Source: Bacteroidota bacterium (GTDB taxonomy: Bacteria; Bacteroidota; Bacteroidia; CAIKAF01). From it: DNA of 33,387 nucleotides. Where the stretch lies: positions 1 through 33,387 of the forward strand of contig JAQCBQ010000005.1 in the NCBI GenBank assembly GCA_027621385.1. Reading direction: 5' to 3'. The notes below the pieces were generated by a model, which was given only the letters and a program-made list of their open reading frames with translations, made no database searches and was not told where the DNA came from. The translations under genes and the position numbers were made by a program. The stretch's first letter is position 1. Every line of letters starts with the position of its first letter. Of the stretch, positions 1 through 8,300 are shown piece after piece.

Positions 1-855
1 GGCTCTTGAGGCAGATTTCTCATCGATTAAGCCCGACAAGCCCAATTTTTGTTCTTTTAAAATATCATCAACGTTTTGTCGGTCAATCAGTTTAATCAGG
101 GGATTGTTTAAATCCAATAAGGCATTCACCACTTGTTCTCCAAATTCAGTAGCAATGCGGCGGCCTCTTTTTTGTTCTTGAAAGGGCATAATAGCAATTA
201 CCCGCTGATGCTTTGAATTCAAATCGGCCATCAGCTGCCGTAGGTCTCGGTAATTGGGGGCCTTTTGATTGACTTTCTGAAACCAATCCATAGCTTTACC
301 GGCCTGACCGGCTTGCAAGGCCGTAAGTCCATTCCTATACCAAGGATCCACTTCAATGGCAAGGCGCAATTCTCGAATGCCGGAGTAATCGGGTTTTTTA
401 GATTCAATGGTTTGCAGGACATTTCGGGCTCGGGTATAATCAGCTGCATCAATGGCCTTGGCTGCCTCTTTAAACCAGCTTTCCACCTCTTTTTCCAAGG
501 CTTCTGAATAGTACCCCTGATAGTGTTCAGGCCACAGCAAACGCACCTGCATGGCTGCAATTTGGCGTTCAAAATCGCGGGCATCTTGATAGGCTTTAAT
601 GGCCGCACCATACTCTTCCAGGTTGTATTTCACCCAGAATACCCCCAATAGGTCATCTACGACACGTTGTCCGGTGCGTTGAAGTCCTGCACGGGCATCT
701 TTATGACTGGGTTTTCTGAATAAAAATTGATGGTAGGCCGTGGCTGCATCCCTAAAATTGCCAGATTGTTCTAAGCCTTTAGCCTGTTTAATTGACTGAC
801 TATTGACAGAACAAGACATTAAAATTAAAGCTCCTAATAAAACAAATGAACGCAT
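1..855 (-). CDS. Lipoprotein with TPR-like region and CsgG-like domain (partial, runs off left edge)
   Basis: The minus-strand frame stays open for 285 codons from an ATG at 855 to the window edge, so the C-terminus is missing. The N-terminus (MRSFVLLGALILMSCSVNSQ) is a lipoprotein signal with lipobox LMSC, so Cys15 is probably lipidated. Residues about 20-190 are rich in Ala, Tyr and Gln and look helical and TPR-like (for example AGQAGKAMDWFQKVNQKAPN). From about residue 215 the sequence VIAIMPFQEQ, then VKxIDRQN-type text (LIKLIDRQNVDDILKEQKLG) and a SGLID motif resemble the CsgG/curli-assembly fold, which is used by outer-membrane export channels and other envelope lipoproteins. Export of a curli-like polymer is not implied. 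The start lies 44 nt downstream of the SUI1 gene on the same strand, so co-transcription is possible. The lipoprotein and open frame are seen directly; the CsgG assignment is by motif recall and is moderate. Confidence 0.75.
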   Translation of the reverse strand, partial: MRSFVLLGALILMSCSVNSQSIKQAKGLEQSGNFRDAATAYHQFLFRKPSHKDARAGLQRTGQRVVDDLLGVFWVKYNLEEYGAAIKAYQDARDFERQIAAMQVRLLWPEHYQGYYSEALEKEVESWFKEAAKAIDAADYTRARNVLQTIESKKPDYSGIRELRLAIEVDPWYRNGLTALQAGQAGKAMDWFQKVNQKAPNYRDLRQLMADLNSKHQRVIAIMPFQEQKRGRRIATEFGEQVVNALLDLNNPLIKLIDRQNVDDILKEQKLGLSGLIDEKSASRA

Positions 856-899
856 GTGGATAGTACTTAAAACCAATAATGCAAATACCATGCAAAAAA

Positions 900-1250
900 T
901 CAACCTCCGGTTCGTTTAACTTTAAATCCTTGTTTTTGAAGAAACTTCATGACCTTAACTACCTGATCCCCCTGAACTAAAATATGGTCTTCAGCCACTG
1001 TACCACCGGTGCCACAAAAGACCCGTATTTCTTTGGCCAATTCCTGACGTCGACTGGAGTTCAAATCCTCAACCCCAGTAATTAGGGTGGCTGTTTTACC
1101 GGCTCTGCCCTTTTTTTCAAACCGGACTCCCAGAACAAGTTCAGACTCTGGCCTGATTTCTTCCTCCTCCGCATCGGCATGCAGCGAATTGAGATCAGAA
1201 AAGGTCGAATATACAACGGCTGACGACCTATTTTTTAATACCTTCGACAT
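900..1250 (-). CDS. SUI1/YciH family translation-initiation-factor-like protein
   Basis: This 116-aa protein matches the bacterial eIF1/SUI1-like YciH family. The signature blocks are GRAGKTATLITGVED (about residues 48-62), FCGTGGTVAEDHILVQGD (about 78-95) and a C-terminal KQGFKVKRTGG. In the family the CGTGGT loop and the final GG are strongly conserved, and the fold is the small alpha-beta domain that in eukaryotic eIF1 checks start-codon selection. The bacterial role is less settled. The first 40 residues are a low-complexity acidic leader (ADAEEEEIRPES). The start codon lies only 15 nt from the start of the divergent anchor-L gene, so each gene's promoter must sit inside the other gene. 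A matching -7 box is present at 1282-1289. Confidence 0.9.
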   Translation of the reverse strand: MSKVLKNRSSAVVYSTFSDLNSLHADAEEEEIRPESELVLGVRFEKKGRAGKTATLITGVEDLNSSRRQELAKEIRVFCGTGGTVAEDHILVQGDQVVKVMKFLQKQGFKVKRTGG

Positions 1251-1265
1251 ATTATCTTAAAACAG

Positions 1266-3620
1266 ATGAAATTAAGTTTCACAAAGGTACAACTGAAATT
1301 CAGTTTCCTAGGGTTATTTTTTTGTTTTGGAAGTTTTGCTTTTGGTCAATTGACCACTCAGTACGATACTCCAGCGAATTTAATTAATAACGTATTGGTA
1401 GGGAATGGCTTAAATGTAAGCAACATCAGCAGCCAAGGCGCTCCCCTTCAATTTGGTCGATTCAATGGAGTCAATTCCAATCTGGGAATTGGCAGTGGGG
1501 TTGTTATTGCTACTTGCGATATTAACCCACCGAATGGGCTGTCGGCTGGAAATTTTTTGAACAGCGCCAATACTCCAGGGGATCCCTTACTGACTCAACT
1601 TGCCAATGGTTCAGTCACCAATAACGCAGGAATTATTCAGTTTGATTTTATTCCGGGCGGAGATACGTTGGAGTTTGATTATGTTTTCGCTTCGGCCGAG
1701 TATAATTTTTATGTCAATTCTACATTTAATGATGTGTTTGGGTTTTTCTTAACCGGTCCAAAACCCGGTGGTGGTCAATACATCAACGAAAACATCGCAT
1801 TAATTCCAGGAACTACCCTTCCGGTGGCCATTAACAATGTCAATAACGGTCAATCTGGAGGTTGCGCTACGGGCCCTTGCAACAACTGCCAGTATTTTGT
1901 GGACAATTGCAATCCAACGTCCATCGCCTTTGGTGGATTTACCACGCCCCTAAAAGCCAAAGCGGCCGTGATTCCTTGCACAACTTACACCCTGCGCATG
2001 GGTGTGGCCGACGTGATTGACGGGGCATTAAATTCAGCTGTTTTTCTGAAAGCCAATTCCTTTAATGCAGGTTTGGTGTCCATTTCAAGTGAAATTGATT
2101 TTAACAACACGGGTGGATTCAGCAACGATACGGTTTTGTATGAGGGGTGTAGCGATGCTACTTTAAAGTTCATTCGGGCAGGTGAAAGCACTCAGAACGA
2201 TACCGTTTTCTTCAATTCTTCGGGAACAGCATCTCAGGGCACCGACTTTACCGCCTTTCCAAATTATGTGGTGTTCCCGCCGGGAGTTGATACTGTATTT
2301 TTAAGTATCACGCCTTTCTTTGATGGAGTCCCTGAACCCGATGAAACATTAACCATAACCATTATGGATACCATTTGCAATGTACCCGTAATGAGCTCTG
2401 TAACGTTGGTTATTAAGGACGTTTCGCCCTTAAGCATAATGGCTTCTGACACGAGCATTTGCCGCGGACAGGTCGTTCCTCTCTCCTACTCAAATTCAGG
2501 GGGTTCTGGATTTTTTGATATCGATTGGACTCTGAACGGTCAGGCTCTGAATACGCCCTATGTGGTTCAACCCCCTGTTAGCCGTGATTATGTTATTCAA
2601 ATTTACGATGAATGTCTCGATACCACCTTGGTAGATACTATGAGCATTAAGGTCTTCCCCAAGCCCAACGTAAAAATCGATGATTTGAGTGTTTGCTCAG
2701 ATGTTCCGGTAACCTTAAATCCTACTCAGGTTCTTGCCGGTTTTGGATATGCTTGGACCCCCGATTCCAATTTGAACAGCGGCAGTATTCCAACCCCGAC
2801 CTTCCAATATGGGCACGACGGTCCTGGAAACCAAATTCTAGTGATTCGAATGGCGGTAGACTCGGCAGGAGTTGTTTGTACACGAGATTCAGCACGAATT
2901 ACAGTTTTCCCTCGACCAGATGTAGCCTTAGACGGAGATACCGTTGCCATTTGTGAAAATGCAGATGTAACTTTGGATGCCGGACCCGGTTTCCTTTCCT
3001 ATGCTTGGCAAAACGGACCAAATACCCAAACCTACACCGTAGATCAGCCGGGATGGTATTTTGTTGAAGTTACCGACAACAACAACTGCAATGCTCTAGA
3101 CTCCACCTTTGCTGATGCTCAATTCCTTCCGGTATTCGACGTAGCAGACCAAGAAGTTTGCTCTGGAGATACGGCTATCTTAACCGTTACCGATACCCTA
3201 GGAAATGTCCTTTGGTGGAATGGAGTTACCGATACCATTAATTTTGTGTGGTGGGATACCACCATTACACTCAGCATCACCAACCTGTGTGGAAGTACTG
3301 AAGATGAAGTGAACATCAGTCTCATTGAGGGAATTCCTCCCTTCGATTTGCCCAATATTTTGTACCGCGGTTCAACAGCAAACCCAGATAATGCCACTTA
3401 CTTTGTTGCTGCCATGGAAACTGCCGAGACATTCTTGTTGACCATTTACAACCGCTGGGGGGTCTCGGTGTTCCAAACCAACGATTTAAGTTCCAGATGG
3501 GACGGTACAACTCCCTCCGGAGCACCGGTAGCACCGGGCACCTACTTTGCTGTCCTCAGTTACATCGATTGTCAGGGCAATGAAGGAAAAGTGAGCGGAA
3601 GTGTTACCGTAATAGAATAA
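1266..3620 (+). CDS. Choice-of-anchor L secreted protein with T9SS type B sorting domain
   Basis: This 784-aa protein starts with a signal peptide (residues 1-27, cleavage likely after FAFG). Residues about 35-250 match the choice-of-anchor L domain of Bacteroidota surface proteins (NNVLVGNGLNVSN, then DTLEFDYVFASAEYNFYV and DVFGFFLTGP). Residues about 290-385 look Calx-beta-like (GTASQGTDF, then GVPEPDETLTITIMD). Several Ig-like segments with paired cysteines follow. The last 65 residues (TIYNRWGVSVFQ, RWDGT, APGTYFAVLSY) are a gliding-motility-type (CHU_C/type B) sorting domain, so export by T9SS and cell-surface attachment are inferred. The usual PNxFTPNxDGxND lead-in is replaced by PNILYRGSTANPDNATY, which is atypical. 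TACCTTCG at 1239-1246, one mismatch from TAnnTTTG, is a possible -7 box. The VWA gene begins 3 nt after the stop. The ligand is unknown. Confidence 0.9.
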   Translation: MKLSFTKVQLKFSFLGLFFCFGSFAFGQLTTQYDTPANLINNVLVGNGLNVSNISSQGAPLQFGRFNGVNSNLGIGSGVVIATCDINPPNGLSAGNFLNSANTPGDPLLTQLANGSVTNNAGIIQFDFIPGGDTLEFDYVFASAEYNFYVNSTFNDVFGFFLTGPKPGGGQYINENIALIPGTTLPVAINNVNNGQSGGCATGPCNNCQYFVDNCNPTSIAFGGFTTPLKAKAAVIPCTTYTLRMGVADVIDGALNSAVFLKANSFNAGLVSISSEIDFNNTGGFSNDTVLYEGCSDATLKFIRAGESTQNDTVFFNSSGTASQGTDFTAFPNYVVFPPGVDTVFLSITPFFDGVPEPDETLTITIMDTICNVPVMSSVTLVIKDVSPLSIMASDTSICRGQVVPLSYSNSGGSGFFDIDWTLNGQALNTPYVVQPPVSRDYVIQIYDECLDTTLVDTMSIKVFPKPNVKIDDLSVCSDVPVTLNPTQVLAGFGYAWTPDSNLNSGSIPTPTFQYGHDGPGNQILVIRMAVDSAGVVCTRDSARITVFPRPDVALDGDTVAICENADVTLDAGPGFLSYAWQNGPNTQTYTVDQPGWYFVEVTDNNNCNALDSTFADAQFLPVFDVADQEVCSGDTAILTVTDTLGNVLWWNGVTDTINFVWWDTTITLSITNLCGSTEDEVNISLIEGIPPFDLPNILYRGSTANPDNATYFVAAMETAETFLLTIYNRWGVSVFQTNDLSSRWDGTTPSGAPVAPGTYFAVLSYIDCQGNEGKVSGSVTVIE
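1282..1289 (-). promoter_or_regulatory. -7 promoter element for the SUI1 gene
   Basis: Read on the minus strand this is TACCTTTG, a perfect match to the Bacteroidota -7 consensus TAnnTTTG. It lies 32 nt upstream of the SUI1 start codon and predicts a leader of roughly 25-30 nt. It is embedded in the signal-peptide codons of the divergent anchor-L gene. No clear -33 TTG is seen. Confidence 0.55.
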
Positions 3621-3623
3621 AAC

Positions 3624-5030
3624 ATGAGGGGGCTTTATTCGGCGACCTTCGGTTTACTTGCAGTTCTGCAGGTAAATCTTTTGGCTCAATTGCCTGTTGT
3701 ACAAGGAAATTTAACTTCAACAGCCGGTGACCGGTTGTCTATCCTCCAGGTATTTCCAGATTCAGTGCCTTGGGTTTCTTTGATTTTCAGAGCAGAAAAT
3801 CAAAATGGGGAAGCGCTTTTTGGCTTAAAATCAAGCGCCTTAACCGTAGAAGAAGATCAGCAACCTTGCACAATTATTGATTTTCGTCCCCTATCAGCGG
3901 GAATGCCATTGGTTGTAAATATGGTATTGGATCAATCCACGTCCATGTATTTTGATTATGTTGAGTTAAATCGCCTTAACATAACGCCTTTAGATGTGAC
4001 GGTTGATTCAAATGGACAGTTCCTTTTTCCCAAAAGCTACACTCCGCCTCTGATTCAGGCAAAAAATGCCATTCAACACTTTATTGAAAAGTTAAACATT
4101 GGGAAAGATAAACTAGGATACATTGGCTTTTCAAATGAGGTAAAACTGCGGATACCGCCCACCCAGAATAAAGAGAAGCTGATTCAGTCTTTAGAAAATT
4201 TAGAGGCAGCAGCCTCTACGGCCTTTTACGATGCCCTTATGGTGGCTCTGCAGAATTACGAATCTGATTACGGAATGAAGGTCATCATTGCCTTAACCGA
4301 CGGCAACGACAACAGTTCTGTTTTCACCTTCGACGATGTGGTTGACCTATCCAAGGAAAAGCAAATTCCCATTTACATCATTGGTTTGGGTGAAGTCAAT
4401 GCAGACAGTCTAAATGTATTGGCCTCAAAAACCGATGGTCAATTTTTTTATGCCCCTACGGCCAATGTGCTTGACAGCACCTACCAAATCATTCAAAATC
4501 GGATAAATGCCTTTTACGAGCTCATTTACGAATCCAAGAATCTGTCAGCATCAGACACCCTGCGTTCCATTTACCTCGGATTTATGGCGGCTGATTCTAC
4601 CTTGTTGTACGATGAAGCTACCCTGCGGCTGCACCCCGAATTGCGCCAACGGTTAATTGAAATTTCAGAACAGCGCAGGCAAGCAAAAAATCAAAACAAT
4701 GCGCTAGCCCTTCTTGGCTTTATATCGGTCGCCGCTATCGGAGCCGGTTTGGTTTTCTTCACATTCCGACCCAAAAACCAAAAGCGTATCGATGGCTTAA
4801 CGCTGCTTCCCAATCCGGCAGATACCATTACTATCGCTAAGCTTAAGCGTAAAGTGAAATCCGGGAAGTGGCAGGTTACTTCCCAGCATGGACACAGCAT
4901 GTTTGAACAAGAATCTACTTCTTCCGAACTTCAATTGAATGTAGGGTCCTGGCCCACTGGAACCTATGTTTTAACCTTCACTTCGCCCAAAGGCGAAATC
5001 CATCGGGCGAATTTGCTTGTACAGCATTAG
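3624..5030 (+). CDS. VWA-domain protein with transmembrane segment and T9SS-like C-terminal tail
   Basis: This 468-aa protein has a signal peptide at residues 1-22. A von Willebrand factor A domain spans roughly residues 90-300, with MIDAS motif DQSTS at 103-107, the ASTAFYDAL threonine block and the IIALTDGNDNSS strand-loop, so the metal site looks intact. Residues about 361-381 (ALLGFISVAAIGAGLVFF) are a strong transmembrane helix followed by basic residues (RPKNQKR). The final 78 residues (GLTLLPNPADTITI, then PTGTYVLTFTSPKGE) resemble a T9SS type A (Por secretion tail) sorting domain. The positive-inside rule places this tail in the cytoplasm, which conflicts with a sorting role. The gene begins 3 nt after the anchor-L gene and is surely co-transcribed. 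The VWA call is secure; the tail assignment is moderate and the partner unknown. Confidence 0.85.
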   Translation: MRGLYSATFGLLAVLQVNLLAQLPVVQGNLTSTAGDRLSILQVFPDSVPWVSLIFRAENQNGEALFGLKSSALTVEEDQQPCTIIDFRPLSAGMPLVVNMVLDQSTSMYFDYVELNRLNITPLDVTVDSNGQFLFPKSYTPPLIQAKNAIQHFIEKLNIGKDKLGYIGFSNEVKLRIPPTQNKEKLIQSLENLEAAASTAFYDALMVALQNYESDYGMKVIIALTDGNDNSSVFTFDDVVDLSKEKQIPIYIIGLGEVNADSLNVLASKTDGQFFYAPTANVLDSTYQIIQNRINAFYELIYESKNLSASDTLRSIYLGFMAADSTLLYDEATLRLHPELRQRLIEISEQRRQAKNQNNALALLGFISVAAIGAGLVFFTFRPKNQKRIDGLTLLPNPADTITIAKLKRKVKSGKWQVTSQHGHSMFEQESTSSELQLNVGSWPTGTYVLTFTSPKGEIHRANLLVQH

Positions 5031-5151
5031 TAAAAAGCGAGTTCGACCGATTTCAATTAGCGCCGTTCAGAGCACATCTTCGAATACCACAAATCGAGGT
5101 GGACTGTTTTACAACTAGTAGAGGAAGGTAGCTGGGGACTGTTATTTTGGT

Positions 5152-5309
5152 GGGCGGCTGATCCGGCTATCGCAGGTAGTCCTCCTGCCCGTGCTCGCAG
5201 CCCTAACGGTTTTGGGTAGCTCACAAGCTCGCTCCCAAAACCGTGGGGCTGCGGCACGATGCAGTTGTGGGCTACCTAGCTCTATCCGGGCCGGGCGGCC
5301 CGAAACTCC
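5152..5309. repeat. Long composite GC-rich palindrome between convergent genes
   Basis: The 279-nt gap between the VWA gene and the PKD gene holds a nested hairpin that begins on the base after the PKD stop codon. The apical stem pairs CGCAGCCC (5196-5203) with GGGCTGCG (5246-5253) and ACGGTTTTGGG (5206-5216) with CCCAAAACCGT (5234-5244). Outside it GTGC pairs with GCAC (5191-5194/5254-5257), CTGC with GCAG (5185-5188/5261-5264), GGTAG with CTACC (5175-5179/5272-5276) and CCGG with CCGG (5163-5166/5286-5289). On the minus strand it ends in AGCCGCCC like the three-copy repeat elsewhere in the window, but it lacks their apical core, so it is a different type. It could end transcription from both sides. 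Nothing recognisable is seen in 5031-5151. Confidence 0.7.
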
Positions 5310-8300
5310 TTATCTCAACAAATTAACATTGCCTCTAAATTCATGGTATTCACCATAAAAATCTCGAACAATGATTTTGTAAACGTAAATGTCTTGTTTC
5401 GCTGGGCCATTTAAATATTGGCCATTCCAGCCCTTTTTCATGGGCTCCAGATTTTTCAAATAAGCCACCTCTTCTCCCCAGCGATTGAACACCCACATTT
5501 CAGCCTCAACAATGCCTCGGCCATGCACCATAAACTCATCGTTGGTACCGTCGTTGTTGGGTGTGAATGAATTGGGTATGTACACCGTGAAATCTGAGTT
5601 GATGCGTACCGTGTGGTATACAGAATCAGAACACCCTTTATCGGTAGCAATCCAAAGGTAAACCACGTAAGTGCCCGTGTCAGCAGGATAAACATGAGAT
5701 ACATGTTGAGAAGTATAGGTACTTCCCTCACCCATTTCCCAATAGAATTGGGTTGGATTTCCTAAGCTTAAATTGGTGAACTCTAAATTCCGCTGAACGA
5801 TGGTTGGGTTTTCAGGAGTAAAAGCAAATTCTGCATCGGGTAAGGCATACACCTTGATGGTATCAGTAAAGGTCACGGTAGTATCGCAATTCTTATCGGA
5901 ATTGGCATACAATGAAACCGTATAATTACCCGGAGTCATATAATACTGGGTTGGATTTGCCATGCTGGCCGTTTGTCCATTTCCGAAATCCCAAAGGTAA
6001 CTGCTCACGGTATTGCTTCCAGGTATGGTAGTATTGTTGGTGAAATTCACAAACAATGGAGCACAGCCCTCAAAGGGGAATGGGGTAAAATCAACCCGAG
6101 GTCTGGGGTAAATAGAAACCGGCTTGGTTACACTATCGATGCAGCCTTGGTTGCTGGTGGCCACCAAGGTCACCATGTATGTACCATCGGCAGGGAATAC
6201 AGCCGTTGGATTGGCAACGAAGGAATTGGGCAAGGTTGGAGTGGCAAAATCCCAAATGTAGCTGGTAATGCTTCCACCCTGAATGATGGAGGAGTTCGTA
6301 AAAGTCACTGTTTCCCGGCTGCATTCGCTTGGTGCACTAAAATCAGGTTGAGGCAATGGATGCACTGTGGTATTGCCATAGGCTGTATCTGCACAACCGT
6401 TCGCAGAAATGACAATCAACTGAATTGGATATGTGCCAGGGTTTTGATACGTATGATTTGTCACACCTTGGTTTCCTGTGGCTCCATTCCCATAATCCCA
6501 GAACCACTGCGCCACTGTCCCATTGGTTACCGTAGATTGGTCGGTAAAAATCGTGGGAACACCATGACAAACGTTGGGGACTGAAATTGCTGCCTGCGGC
6601 CAATGGTAATTGGTATAGGGTATGGTTACAGTATCTAAACAACCTTCATCGCTTGTTACAATTAAGGTAACATTGTAGGTGCCATTTCCAGGATAGGTAT
6701 ATGTGGGAGAAGGTTGTGTACTAGTTTGTCCGTTTCCAAAATCCCAGCTCCAGTTCTGAATAACTCCGGGGTTAGAAATTGAAGACTGATCTGTGAACGG
6801 AGCAATCATCCCGCAGGAAGGAGGCAAAGCAAAATTGGCTACCGGTTTAGGAGTAATCAACAAACTTTGAGATACGGTATCGGTACAGCCTCCAACACCT
6901 GCAACCACCAGCGTAACCGTATAAGTGCCATGGGTTCCATAGGAGTGCTGAGGGTTTTGTTGGGTAGAAGATTGACCGTTGCCAAAATCCCAATTCCACG
7001 TGGCTATGCTTGAATTTGGAATGGTCGATTGATCTGTAAAGGGAGCAAAAGAACCAAAGCAGGTTTGGGGTACAGAAAATGCCGCTTGAGGTATAGACCA
7101 GGTCACGAATGGCTGCACCAACGTATCAGAACAACCTTCGTTTGAAACCACAACTAGAGATATGTTGTAGGGCCCAGGCACCGTATATTGATGCGATGGA
7201 TTTTGCTGATTTGCAGTTTGACCATTTCCAAAGTCCCAAGCCCAGCTGACAATCGTACCTGGATTGGCAATCGTAGACTGGTCGGCAAAGGCATTCAACA
7301 AACCACAGGAATCGGGCAATGAAAAATTAGCCACCGGTGTTGGAGGAACGTTTACGCTTTGCGTAATGGTATCGGTGCAACCACCTTGACCTGTTACAAT
7401 CAACGTAACGTTGTACACTCCATGGCTAGGATAACTGTAATTGGGGTTTTGCTGAGTACTGCTTTGTCCATTGCCGTAATCCCAATTCCAATTGGTAATG
7501 GTAGAGTTGACGATGGATGAATTGTCTTGAAATGGAACTGGATTTCCATGGCAGGTTTGTGGACCGGTAAAGGCTGCTGTAGGAATAGACCAAACTGTAA
7601 ATGGTTTAATAATTGTGTCGGAACAGCCTTGATTGGAGGAGACAATCAATTGAACATTATACACGCCTGGAGAAGCATAGGTATAATTTGCGTTGGCAGT
7701 ATTGGCGGTTTGTCCATTCCCAAAATCCCAGGCATACGAAGTAATAAAGCCAGGAGGAGCAATGGTAGAAGAACTTCCAATGGGCCCTGATAAGCCACAT
7801 GATGGAGGAAGAACAAAATCTGCAACTGGGGTTGGTGGCACATTCACCACTTGAGTAGCTGTATCAGAACAACCTCCAGGCCCCGTAGCTATAAGCGTAA
7901 CGGAGTATTGTCCGGGGTTCACATAGTTCATGGAAGGGTTCAATTGCGTTGAAGTCTGTCCATTTCCTAAATTCCAATTGTACGACATTTGTCCATTGCC
8001 CTGAATGCTCGAGGTATTGGTAAAGGGTACTGAATTCCCGTGACAGGTTTGTGGAGCTGTAAACGAAGCTACGGGAATGGCATATCTGGTAATTTGCTGA
8101 GTCGCAGTCCCAGTACAACCATCACTAGAGGTAGCGGTAAGCGTAATTGAGTAATTACCCGGATTGGTATAATTAAAATTCGGATTGGCTGATGTAGAGG
8201 TTTGACCGTTCCCTAGAACCCATTGATAACTTGCGATGGTTCCGGGTGGAGCTATCGTAGAAGTATTGGTAATTTGACCCGTTAAACCACAAGGGGGAGG

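Noticed and set aside
1291-1305. Perfect 15-nt palindrome AACTGAAATTCAGTT beside the SUI1 -7 box, as a possible operator
   Set aside because: A 7-bp-arm palindrome is expected by chance about twice in a window this long, and it lies within signal-peptide codons.
5152-5309. tRNA-like or rRNA-like GC-rich fold
   Set aside because: No cloverleaf, T-loop or anticodon arm is present; the pairing is one nested hairpin.
5973-6584. 203-codon plus-strand frame opposite the PKD gene
   Set aside because: It is antisense to a well-supported repeat protein; the open frame comes from repeated PKD codon patterns, and the product has no recognisable features.
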